A stretch of 64,000 nucleotides of DNA, taken from positions 211,148-275,147 of the forward strand of contig JAPTMU010000281.1 of assembly GCA_028583405.1 (NCBI GenBank), in the 5' to 3' direction. The position numbers were made by a program, and so were the translations under genes. Positions 13,261 through 24,630 of the stretch are shown in pieces; position 1 is the first letter of the stretch; each line of letters opens with the position of its first letter. This stretch comes from Pogonophryne albipinna (lineage: Eukaryota > Chordata > Actinopteri > Perciformes > Artedidraconidae). The notes beneath the pieces are model-generated. The model searched no databases, was not told the origin of the DNA, and saw only the letters and a list, made by a program, of their open reading frames with translations.

Positions 13261-13716
13261 GTAGAGACACTACATACTGATATACACCTGAACGTCAGCA
13301 GGAGAGGACTCTTTAAAGTAGAGACACTACATACTGATATACACCTGAACATCAGCAGGAGAGGACTCTTTAAAGTAGAGACACTACATACTGATATACA
13401 GCTGAACATCAGCAGGAGAGGACTCTTTAAAGTAGAGACACTACATACTGATATACACCTGAACATCAGCAGGAGAGGACTCTTTAAAGTAGAGACACTA
13501 CATACTGATATACACCTGAACATCAGCAGGAGAGGACTCTTTAAAGTAGAGACACTACATACTGATATACACCTGAACACCAGCAGGAGAGGACTCTTTA
13601 AAGTAGAGACACTACATACTGATATACACCTGAACATCAGCAGGAGAGGACTCTTTAAAGTAGAGACACTACATACTGATATGAACCTGAAAACGAGCAG
13701 AATGGGGCCCCTTTAA
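13261..13716. repeat. 57-bp satellite array, block 2 (7 units plus terminal unit)
   Basis: Seven full 57-bp units (13261-13659) in phase with block 1 across the inserted MITE. They are followed by a last divergent unit (13660-13716) reading 'gatatgaacctgaaaacgag' and ending in the MITE terminus GGGGCCCCTTTAA. Confidence 0.95.
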
Positions 13717-14820
13717 GACGATAAAAAAGCGGATTTCTCAAAATGTCCGACTTTTCCGTTAAAAAAAACAAAGCTACAGATGCTTCTAATTAAACTGTAA
13801 ATATAGATAAACTGTGTTCATTTAAACCAAGCTGAGAATGACCCTTTCAATAAACAGCCCTTCATCTGTCTTCAGAGTCCAACAAGTTAATTTCCATGAA
13901 CTTTTTACTTCCCCCTGTGGCCTCGCATACTCTTCCTGCCACCTCTTCAACTTTGACACGAGTTTGTCTATTAAAAAAAACGTGCAGCTGGAGGATCTAG
14001 ACTAGAGTTTGTTGCAACAGAAAACTCCCTGATTTGGTTTGAAAGTCTTGACTGGGGTCAGAATGAAGCCCATTACGGCGGAGGCAGAGTATTTCATTGC
14101 AGCGCAGTGATTGCACGCCGGTTCCCAACAGTCCTGTAAAGCCCGGATACATTTAAACAATCCTCGCTGTTTGAACGGAGAGGGGATTTCTACGAACTGT
14201 GTGAGCGGCGTCCAGGGAACGAGGGGAGAAACGAGCAGACATATTGGCTTGAAGTGGACGGAGCTGACACGGGCCAAATAGTAGGCTACTGTCATCCTGG
14301 GAAGAATTAAGTTTCTGGAGGAGTGTTTTCATTGCTCCATAGCATGTTGAGAAACTGTAATGCTGCGTGCTGACAGCTCGGCCTGCAGTCTACAAATGAA
14401 AGCATTCCTGCGGGTGTCTTAGATTTGGAGGGAAAACAGAGCAGCTTGATAAATGTTCACATGCATTAGCATTACCCGACGCAATTAGCTTCTTGGATGT
14501 TTCCTGATTTCCAGATCCATTGTGTTTGGCTTCTTCTTCTTCTTTGTTTCATCAGATGTGCGTCTTGTTTTGTTTAATCTACGAGCCATTAGAGAGAAGC
14601 TTCTCTGAGCCCTCAATGAGCGAAGAGGTTCGTGTGAAACTCAACAACTCACCACAACAAGGTGGTTCTCGCTCGCCTCAGAAAGTCACAAACGGCTCTC
14701 TGGCACCTCAGGAAGTTATGTTTTCAGTCCATGTCTCTAACCAGTGTGAATGGGTGATGGCCAGAGTGCTTTACTGGCAGACTATAGATTAGTCAGTTAT
14801 TCCACCAAAGCAAACATATC
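13717..14820. other. Gene-free, repeat-poor stretch
   Basis: No supported exon. About 14030-14520 has no repeat hallmarks and a balanced composition, so it is a candidate for conserved non-coding DNA. Short open frames there have no domain and no splice partners. Confidence 0.4.
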
Positions 14821-15213
14821 TAAAATAGGACAAATATTGCTTGATTTCCAGGTTCATATTTTGTATTTTGTGTCTCTACTGGGACATGTCTCCATGCTCT
14901 AATGTTCAAAAAGCTCTTTATTTTTCTCATTCTGCCTGTGCTGCAGCAACTCTTTTCACCCTCTGTCTGAAACCAGAGCCCAGTCTGCTCTGATTGGTTA
15001 GCTTGCCGGCTCTGTTGTGATTGGTCCACCGCTTAGAGATGTCCCCGCCCTTAGCATATCACGTACAATGTGTTGGAGCGCTAGCCAATGGAGGCGTTTC
15101 ATGCGGGAAAGTAACTCCCTCTAAGGAACACAGGGATTTTAACCTTTGCAGACCATTTACATGCACACATTCTGTATAACACACTACAGGAAAGCATTAT
15201 CGGGCCTCTTTTT
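14821..15213 (-). mobile_element. MITE family A, copy 3 (unexpanded form)
   Basis: About 390 bp, in the orientation opposite to copy 4. It contains one copy of the segment that is tandemly amplified in copy 4 (here 'gtgtctctactgggacatgt'), and so shows what the element looked like before expansion. Termini are eroded: 'TAAAATAGGACAAATATTGC' on one side, 'GCATTATCGGGCCTCTTT' on the other. Confidence 0.7.
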
Positions 15214-16504
15214 CCTGCTTATTAAGATCTGTAAGAAAGCTTGATATCATTAAAAGCTCCTTAAAAAGTGTACCTTACGTGCTTTTGTAAACTTGCAGTG
15301 CATAAAACTATTTCACCACTAAGGAAATCTACAGGGAGTAAAATAAATGCAAAAAGAATAACTGTAAAAAACTTGTTTCCATTTTTCCGTTTCTTCCTGA
15401 TACCTCATCAAAAAGCTGCACACATGCCCCTCTGATGTGACCAGGTAAGAACCCCGAACTAACATAAAACAAAGTGCTGCCTTTCCTCTTCAGCCCCTCA
15501 GAAAGTCTGCAGGCCTCTGATTCCACTCTTTGTACTCCACTCAAAAACAAAGGGCTGGGACACCATCTGATAGAGATTACAATGGACCAGTCAGTGGCAA
15601 TAAATGCAGAATTAGGTCCAGCCCAAACACACGCAGGCTGCTCACTGGATCGGCCACTTTGTGGGCTAGTCTTGGACGTTCTTCAGATGGATGTGACTGA
15701 GCCACTTATCGTAGAGTTTATAGGCCGGTAATGAAACAGTAACTGGAGTCGTTTGCACGCATTAAAGTTGGTGTTGAAGTGGAAATGTGAAGGGAGGCTC
15801 GGGAACATTAGACCTGAAGTGCGGCGAGCTGTAAACTGTGTACGCCGGCTGAAGAGCGCATCCATGGGAAGTATTTTCAAGCTTGTGATGGAGCAAATGT
15901 TGCCCATCTCCGTCTGTTCACCGGCTGCAGCTCAAAGGGAAGACGTCATGTCTGCCAAACTTTACTGTCGTTTGGTCCAGTTTCTCTTTCCCATTCTTCA
16001 TGTGTGCTAAACATACCACCAATCCTATCTGAGCCACATCTGCACTGTTTTAAATCAGACATCCAATCTTCTTCATATCTTTGAACTCAATGAGGGAAAA
16101 TACTGTATAAAATGCCTCAAAGCACATATTCCCAGCACAGTATAAGAAAAGAAACAAGATACTTAAGTTTATTACAAATGTTTCTAGTGAGTTGCCCTAC
16201 TTTTGGCTAAATTCTCCCCATTTTGTGTCCGTCGGGAACAAAGAGGCACCCCGCTAAATTACTCATGGAGGCTGAAAATAACAAATCCTTCCAAGAGAAA
16301 GAAAACAAACCAATACTCAGGGTCAATCAGCTTAATGGAGCTGATTAAGCTTATGTTCTTAACGAGATGAAGCCTCTTAGGAAAAGCTGTTTTACTACTG
16401 TACACGCATCTGATATAAACAATGAGGTGGAAGCATTTAGATCGTTTACTTAAGTAAAGGGAAAAATACCACACTGTAAAAAGTTATCTGATAGAAGTCC
16501 TTCA
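15214..16504. other. Gene-free stretch
   Basis: About 15540-15990 is free of repeats and GC-balanced, and may be conserved non-coding DNA. Small open frames on both strands there have no start context, domain or splice sites that would support a gene. Confidence 0.35.
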
Positions 16505-16895
16505 TTAAAGGTAGGGTAGGTAAGAATAGAGAAACCAGCTCGAGTGCGCTAGAATTTGAAAGTACACAGCCGGAAAGAATCTGCCCCTTCCTTCAGACTT
16601 CCTTACAGAGCCCCTCCTCCAACACACACGAACGTGCACATGACCAATGAGGGCACGAGATAAGTTTGTGCACAGATGGAAGGCTGACAGGCAGGTAGGC
16701 CATCCAGTTACTTTAGCCGGGCCGGTTCAGATGATTGGTCGTGCTTTTTACAGCGCCACGGCTTCCACAGATGACATTTTGTTATGTATTTATTTTCAAA
16801 GCACTTCAGATATTCATTGCTATCGGGATGTTAAGAGCATTCCATGGAATATAACAACAAGTGTTTCTGAAGTGGATTACCTACCCCACCTTTAA
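16505..16895. mobile_element. MITE family B, copy 2 (TTAA-flanked)
   Basis: TTAAAGGTAGGGTAGGT on the left and ACCTACCCCACCTTTAA on the right, with TTAA at both outer ends. It is closely similar to 316-717 through the interior, including 'gggcacgagataagtttgtg' and 'attccatggaatataacaa'. Non-coding. Confidence 0.85.
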
Positions 16896-19616
16896 TGATG
16901 TTACTGCATTATAAATAAGTCCCTTGAGAAGTTTATTCTGGTATTTATTATATCATTGGATTATTTTCATTCAAGTACATTTAGGATTGGTTAAGTGGAG
17001 CTCATTTTGAAGTCATGATTATTTCATTATTAATTGATTTATTGTTCTGTTTGTGAAATAAATAGTAAAGACAACATTTCACAAATATCCAGAGCTCACA
17101 TCAGTTATACAACAATACAGTAATACACAAATAGAAATACAATTATAAAATAATAAAACAAATGATAATAAAATAAATAAATAATTGTATTTGGAGGCAA
17201 CAAGAGGCATAAGAAAATCTTACCAGAGATGCTACAACCATGATTTTTGTTTACGTTTGGTAGTTTTATTTATAACAAAACTCTTCCTATGTTTTGTCTG
17301 CAAGAAACTTTAATTATTAAATAAGTCAAGTTTCCAGATATATAAAGTAGCAGGAAAAATAAATACTCAAGTAAAGTTCAAGTCCCTCAATTTGAAGTAC
17401 AGTACTTGAGACATGTACTCCACTGGGTTAAAATAGCAGTCATTGTTTTCCAGTAACAAGGCCATACATTGCACAGTGACTTCATGAAATAAGCTTTAAA
17501 TACAGCTACGGTTTAGAACGATCCCTTTGAGTCTGCTGAGTTTTGCAGAGCTGCTAAATCTTGCATCAACAGAAAGATCCTCAAATCAGAAGAAGCAATA
17601 AAAAGGTGAATACATTCGTGCAAAATGATCTGTTACATCAGGATGGTTGGAAGCTGCAGGTGCACCAGAAACATAAAACAACTAGAAACTTGACTTGAAA
17701 TACCACAGACGCCCCGTGAGAACAGTAAAAGGCCCATAAATGAAAGAAGCTGTGTTTATACGCACCTGAAAGATCTGCTGGATGTTCGTGAAGTGCAACA
17801 ACAAGGATCAGTTTCTCCTGCAAGAGAGGCAGCCTTTAAAGGATTCATCTGGTTATTTGCAACTACTGTAAAGTCTACCGTGGTTTTGTCCCTCATTTCT
17901 ATGAGGTATGATGACACAACAAATTATTAGCGGAGATCCCAAATAAAACGTCCCCTTTAAAGTGCAGCAGGCCATGTTTCGCACGAGTAATTCAGGCAGT
18001 AGATGAGGAGGAAAATTACACAGTGTTGATTCCCTTCATATTGTCACACAGCCCAGAGATGATGATGTCAATTAAAATAACATGTGAACATAATGAGTAT
18101 ACTCAAATGTTTTAAACATATTTTAAACAAAGGATGGATTAAGTGTTCTCTTTTACAGTATAGGCACCTTAAAGAAAATTTCGATTATTTTACTTTCTTA
18201 CTATGAGTATTGGAGTCCAAGTCAAACACTCTGTATTCTGCCAAAGTAAAAAAAAGAATTAGGTAATTTTAACATTACAGATTTATGCCTTGTTTTTATT
18301 TGTGGTTTACTACTGGTTTGAAGGGGCGGGGCTAAATCAGAAAGAGGTCTGTCATATATGTGTTTTGAATGGTGTCAGATGAAAGTTGATTGGTACTTTG
18401 GTTACTACACAGTCCTGCGATGCACATTTTGTCTTTAATGTTACTTACTGTAGTCAAAAATACGTACGATTTTAAGTCTTCCGAAGTTATCGTGTTACCA
18501 TCCTGCAAAAATATGTTCAGTATCCAGACCTGAGACCAAAGGTGGATCATCTGTTTTCTGTCCTTTACACCTTAAATGCCATTCTAATGATTTTTTCCCA
18601 CCAGAATCTCAATGAGAGATGAATTCCACGGAAAATGTGTATGTTTTCTGCCAAAGTTAGAATATTTTGGTTATTTTAACATTACAGATGTCCTCCTTGT
18701 TTTTAGTTGTTGCTTCCTACTAGTTTGAGGGGGCGGGGCTAAATCAGAAAAAGGTGTGTCACCAATCAGGACTTAGATCTGAATCAGTATGGTTGATTGG
18801 TTGATTGGTCACTGTCAATCAAATCTGATAAAACCAATCACACAGTACTCGTTATGCAGATGTTTTAAGTTCAAGGCTCTTGATAAAATATAAGTTTTGC
18901 AGGTTTTGTAAAACTTGTGTTACTTATTTGAAGTATTTGAAGTTCTCAGGGGGATTTTCAGTTTTCAGAAGTCTTGTGCATCCTGCGGAATATTTTTACT
19001 ACCCAGGTCTCGTCCAGTAGCGATCCTCTGATTTATAAACTGGTTTAGATTTCAGCAGTTTACAGAGGAGTGCTGGTAACTGCAGCGTTGCACCCCGGAG
19101 GCTCTCTGGCACTTCTAAGGAGACAGTGATAGATTGGTGAGATTAGAGAGCTGCATATCTGACATTGCTCTCTGATCCGCCGGCCTGAAAGCGCTCAGAC
19201 CTTTTCTAACGAGCCCCGGATCACATTTCAAAGACGGACAATGTCTACAGGGGAAAAAAAAGAGCCATCTAGCCCACTGCCAATGTAATGTAAAAACCAG
19301 GTAGCTGCTTCTTTCCTTCCTGACAGCTCGGCCACGGATTCCTTTCGTCCATCGAAGCCTGTGTTTTCTTTAGAGCAGCAGCAGGGTATTCTATTCGAAG
19401 GCACAGGCCATGAAATATGGTGCGTATCTGTGTTTGGCTGCGAGCCAGGCGGAGGGTCTGCATTTCTGCCCAACAGGACGGTGATGAATCGCTCAGATTT
19501 CCCCTCCGTCCACACAGTTGGAGAGCTGGAAACAGAGCTGCACTTTTCTTTTAGAGGACAGTACATGGTGGATTGTTTTTGAATCTCACTGTTTGTCTCC
19601 ACCATGACGGAATCTA
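16896..19616. other. Gene-free stretch with an old local duplication
   Basis: No gene supported. About 18225-18350 and 18640-18765 are diverged copies of one segment, sharing 'attttaacattacagat' and 'gggcggggctaaatcag'. About 17330-17430 has AAGTA-rich hAT-MITE remnants. About 19040-19600 is repeat-free and could be conserved non-coding DNA. Confidence 0.4.
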
Positions 19617-19860
19617 ATTGAAAGGTCACCTATTATGCAAAACCCTCTTTTTCATGTCTCTTTTAAATCAACTTGTGTCCCCTCTGTGGAAAGAGATTCT
19701 GAAAGTTTCAGGAAAAAAGATTCTCTCTTTTTGTCCTGATCCATTTCTATAAAAACCTGTCTGAAAATGAGCTGATCAGATTTTGGCCACTTTATGATGT
19801 CATAACGATGTTTTGGGTTGTGTAACCATTAGCCAATCACCAACCAAGGTCAAATCTGCT
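19617..19860 (+). mobile_element. MITE family C, copy 1 (left half)
   Basis: Starts AAAGGTCACCTATTATGC and runs through 'tcatgtctcttttaaatcaa', 'gggccactttatgatgtcat'-like and 'ttagccaatcaccaaccaag' segments shared with 38413-39329. It carries the array segment only once, so it shows the unexpanded state. The right half is lost. Confidence 0.75.
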
Positions 19861-21358
19861 ATCATTGTATGCACATGTGTGATTGGTGTGTCTTCTTTGG
19901 ACAGTTGGGTCATGGTTTGGTGTCACCATTTTCTTCTTCTTAATGGCTCCATGCTGGGAAATCCCTCGAATCAGGTCACTTTGGATTGACCGCTAAGGCT
20001 GATTTAAAGTTGCCAGTGCCGTTGTGAGCATTACCCTAGGGCCGCAGCGATCACACCACCAACACTAGTTGGCTGTAGGGTTTCTATATCACATGATGTT
20101 TCCGTTTGTACTTCAAACTAGTGCTGTGCAGACTAACTGTACTCACAGTAAAGCTGCCTTCACATGATGCGTGATTTGCTCACGGAAAGATTGGGCGCAG
20201 GGCCTCCTCTGCTACAAACAGCTTCCATCTGATTGGTTGCACGTAGAAGGGTCAGCAGCAACTAGGACAAAGTTTTAATTATTTGACCTTTGAATGCAAC
20301 GCTCTGCGACAATTTTAAACAATGTGTGACGCAGAGGGCAGCGCTCACACCAAGTCTTTGGGCACTGCTCTCTCCATAGAAACACAATGGCATCGTCAGC
20401 TCAGAGCCGTTTTATGGCTGTGCAGCTTAACGGTTCATTTGTAAATCTGTGTCTGAATCTCACCAAAAAACTCAGCCCCAACAAAACAACAGTGATGAGT
20501 TACAGTGCGCTCATCACTACTTCAATCAATGGCAAATTACCAAACCTGATTGTAATAATCCAACAATTTTTATCACACCAGAATTTGCTAAATGACATTG
20601 GCTTGCAGGCTAATGCTAGGCTGCAGTGGCTAGCCGTAGCTACCAAGTGTTTCAATCACGATAGTTGCAATCTCTGAGATTTCCTTAGAGGATGCTTACT
20701 ATCAAAAAACACGCTTGGACCTTATATTTTTATCTTATAGGTCATACTTTCAAACACAATTTTTCACTTTTCTGGGAGAAATTCTCTGAGTAAAAGAATA
20801 CTTCTACCTTTTGTTGGCCCTTTTTCTAGAATTCATGCAACAGTGGAAGACCTTTAGCTGAAAAAATCGAAATGTTGAGAATAAAGTTGAATGCAGATAA
20901 TTTTTTAAAATATTTCAAGATTAAAGTTGAACTTTTAACAATAAATCAAACTATTAGCACACACTTCCCATCCTATAACAACTTGTATTGCAGTATTTAC
21001 ATGTGTGTACTTCAGTTGTCTCCACCATCATCTGCTCTAACTCAGTGAATCAGTCACTCTGCATGCATTTTTTTTCCACAGAGCATTCATCTCATTTTAA
21101 AGTGAGCTTGTTTTCAGTGTGTGCTCACATCACAGTGTGTGTACTGTCGGCCCAGCGGGATGTGACGCGCTAATCCTTCCTTTGGGGAAACGATGGAGGA
21201 GAGCTGCTGCTGAAAGCTTCACAAACATCCCCTGCTGCTGCTGCACGAGTCTGATGTCTCATGTCTCCGAGATAAACTGAGATTTACTGCTGCTCTGCAT
21301 CTCTGATGTTCATTCCTGATCATTGCAATGGATCATTAGAATCAGAAACAGAAACAGG
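19861..21358. other. Gene-free stretch
   Basis: No supported exon or element. The open frame at 20387-20677 has no recognisable domain, and no donor or acceptor site links it to another exon. It is treated as chance. Confidence 0.4.
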
Positions 21359-21366
21359 TTTATTAC

Positions 21367-23010
21367 CAGAGGTGGGAAGTAGTGGAGTACAAATACTTAG
21401 TTACTTTAGTACATTTTTCTGGTATCAGTACTTTACTCCACTACTTATTTTTCTATCGACTTTTTACTTTGACTTCTTACAAGTTGAACCCAAATACCTG
21501 TACTTTCTACTTCTTACATGTTGAACCCAAATACCTGTACTTTCTACTTCTTACATGTTGAACTCAAATACCTGTACTTTCTACTTCTTACATGTTGAAC
21601 ACAAATACCTGTACTTTCTACTTCTTACATTTTGAACACAAATACCTGTACTTTCTACTTCTTACATGTTGAACCCAAATACCTGTACTTTCTACTTCTT
21701 ACATGTTGAACTCAAATACCTGTACTTTCTACTTCTTACATTTTGAACCCAAATACCTGTACTTTCTACTTCTTACATGTTGAACTCAAATACCTGTACT
21801 TTCTACTTCTTACATGTTGAACTCAAATACCTGTACTTTCTACTTCTTACATGTTGAACCCAAATACCTGTACTTTCTACTTCTTACATGTTGAACCCAA
21901 ATACCTGTACTTTCTACTTCTTACATGTTGAACACAAATACCTGTACTTTCTACTTCTTACATGTTGAACCCAAATACCTGTACTTTCTACTTCTTACAT
22001 GTTGAACTCAAATACCTGTACTTTCTACTTCTTACATGTTGAACCCAAATACCTGTACTTTCTACTTCTTACATGTTGAACACAAATACCTGTACTTTCT
22101 ACTTCTTACATTTTGAACCCAAATACCTGTACTTTCTACTTCTTACATGTTGAACTCAAATACCTGTACTTTCTACTTCTTACATGTTGAACTCAAATAC
22201 CTGTACTTTCTACTTCTTACATGTTGAACCCAAATACCTGTACTTTCTACTTCTTACATGTTGAACTCAAATACCTGTACTTTCTACTTCTTACATGTTG
22301 AACTCAAATACCTGTACGTTCTACTTCTTACATGTTGAACCCAAATACCTGTACTTTCTACTTCTTACATGTTGAACCCAAATATCTGTACTTTCTACTT
22401 CTTACATGTTGAACCCAAATACCTGTACTTTCTACTTCTTACATGTTGAACTCAAATACCTGTACTTTCTACTTCTTACATGTTGAACACAAATACCTGT
22501 ACTTTCTACTTCTTACATTTTGAACACAAATACCTGTACTTTCTACTTCTTACATGTTGAACCCAAATACCTGTACTTTCTACTTCTTACATTTTCCAAA
22601 CAGCTGGTTCCTTCAGTCTGAATGTGTGTTTGGTGGCGTGATCATTATTCTTTAGAGTCATTGCGTGCCTATTGATTTGAACACGATCCGTGTATCCATA
22701 ATTTCCTGGTCTTCTCTAAAGAAGAGGGACCAATGGAAACGTTGTCATGTTGCCGTTGTTCAGCATGGAAACATTCATTAGCTAACAATGACATTATTGT
22801 TCTATTAATATAAAGGGAAGTCAGGTACTCTTTAAAACAGCTAGTAGTTATGGGTGCTTTTTACTTAAGTACATTTCAAAGCCCATACTTCTTTACTTTT
22901 ACTTGAGTAAAGAAGTTTAGTCAGTACTTCTGCTTTTACCAGAGTATTTTTAAACATGAGTATCTGTACTTCTACTTGAGTAAATTATGTGAGTACTTTT
23001 GCCATCTCTG
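21367..23010. mobile_element. hAT-type MITE carrying a 30-copy satellite
   Basis: Starts CAGAGGTGGGAAGTAG and ends CTTTTGCCATCTCTG, hAT-like imperfect inverted repeats. The 8-mer TTTATTAC lies directly outside both ends (21359-21366 and 23011-23018). The interior has the AAGTA/TACTT-rich composition of a well-known group of fish hAT MITEs. About two thirds of its length is a tandem array at 21484-22595. No coding capacity. Confidence 0.93.
21484..22595. repeat. 37-bp satellite array inside the hAT MITE (about 30 units)
   Basis: About 30 units of 37 bp built on ACATGTTGAACCCAAATACC and TGTACTTTCTACTTCTT. Units vary mainly at CCC/CTC/CAC after GAA and at ATG/ATT. The variant patterns recur in blocks, which suggests that several units were copied at a time. 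It resembles a CRISPR array only in periodicity: there are no spacers. Confidence 0.96.
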
Positions 23011-23352
23011 TTTATTACCAGGCAGGTTGACACGTACGAGGAATTTGACTTGATGTCATGGTGCCAACCCGGTATCACGGCAAGACGTGAACATGTGACG
23101 ATTTACCATGCTGGGAGACGTGAAGATGTCACGATTTCGTCCCTTCAAACGTGACAGTTACACGGTATTGTTAACATGGCCCAAATACCCGGAAATGCCA
23201 AGCAAATGCTGTACCACGACGGTCGGTTGTTATTGTCAATATTAATATAATAATGATTTATTTTTTAATAGTCACACTCGATTTCGCCGATTTTCTTGTT
23301 GCCCCAGCTAGTCGACACCTCTTTTAGCAGAAACAAAGGCTACATTAATGTA

Positions 23353-24531
23353 TTAACCTGTTAAACCCCGAGCCTGTTTTTCAGGTCTCAGGCTCGAAAA
23401 TGACATTCCCAGAAGAAATTACCATATCTTCCCTTCTAAAAGGGTTAAATTAATAATCCTTTTTCTCAAAGCAAGGTTACACCTGTGAGTTGGATGTAGA
23501 AGTGTCAGAATCAATATAGATGTTTTTATTTTAAAGTAAATTCAGATTGAACACAGTAAAAAAATGTAAATTATTGTGTCCGTCCAAAAATCTTTTTTTA
23601 CTAATAGTGAAAACCACCCTTGAATGATGGGATAGTAGACTAAAAGCTTTAGGAATCCAAACTACAACATATAATAAGTACCCTGTATCAAGATTGATGC
23701 AAAACAAGGGAAATTTGACCTTTTTAGAGAGATTTAGCAAAAAAACAACACTTCTGGGGTCATTTGGTTGGATTTGACCTATCTCTGGCCCCCCTTGCTC
23801 GATTTTGCTGATTGACATCACTTTCTAACCGTCAGAGCCAATGGAATCGAGGGGAACTCCCACATACTCCTTATTTGGTAATGTGTGTGAGTTAGACTGC
23901 CGCATAGCCAAGACCGGAAGCTGCGATAACTCTGGTGGCTACCATTAGCAGCTAACTTTTACTCTCCGATTTTTACATAAAAATTGAATTATGGATTATA
24001 AATAAAAACAATTATTACACAGAAACATTATTAACCTATGGATTAACCGATTCAGCTGCGTTTTTTCTCGTTTTAATGCCATTGAACAAGTCTTTTGATC
24101 AGATTGACAGCTACGGTGAGAGGATCTCCCTTAAAAGCTACGTAAAGGTACGTGTTGTGATGTCTGTGTTTGCTTCCCCTGTCGCGAGTTCGGATCACTT
24201 AGTGATGATATATATACCAAAATAATCTGTGGAACCTCAGCTTTAATCGGATATATTGTATGTGCAGCTACGATAAGTAATAAGGGTATCTTTTATCTTT
24301 AGTTTTGTGCCAAAGTGCGTTAGCATTTTTCGCTCAGGGGTCATTTAGATGCTTCTTATGAGACTTGTGTTTTGTTTTGGTAAAAATGGTTTGTATTGTC
24401 AGTTAGCTGAGATTATTCCCGTTAATCTGGTATAACAAATTAATAGGTTCTTAAATATTAAGATCCCCTGAGACACAGTGACGTGAAAAAAAAGGACCCG
24501 CCGAGGGGGTCCTTGGGGCTTAACAGGTTGA
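23353..24531. mobile_element. TTAA-type (piggyBac-like) non-autonomous element
   Basis: Left end TTAACCTGTTAAACCCCGAG, right end CTTGGGGCTTAACAGGTTGA. The inner inverted repeat CCTGTTAA(A/G)CCCC is matched on both sides, and TTAA on the left is TTGA on the right (one change). About 1.18 kb. No transposase frame is recognisable. A piggyBac origin is inferred from the TTAA site and CC...GG ends. Confidence 0.7.
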
Positions 24532-24630
24532 TGTTAATCCATGTGTGTGGTTGTGGAATTAACGGACGTAACGTTGTGCGATTGCAACAACTTGGCTTCA
24601 TGTTAATTTACAAACTCTTCAACTAGAACC

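Larger units (their letters stand above)
11362..13716 (+). mobile_element. MITE family A, copy 4, hugely expanded by an internal satellite
   Basis: The left part (about 11420-11643) matches the complement of copies 1-3 ('tgaccaatcacaacagagcc', 'cagactgggctctggtttca', 'cattaaagcatggagacatg'). Where copy 3 has a single short segment, this copy has 19 plus 7 tandem 57-bp units. It ends in a divergent last unit closing with GGGGCCCCTTTAA. MITE D copy 2 sits inside the array. The left boundary is approximate. Confidence 0.75.

Noticed and set aside
20387..20677. A 96-codon plus-strand frame
   Set aside because: No domain, no plausible splice partners and no coding-like composition. Probably chance.
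21484..22595. Regular 37-bp periodicity suggestive of a CRISPR array
   Set aside because: Units are directly tandem with no spacers, in a vertebrate hAT MITE with target duplications.
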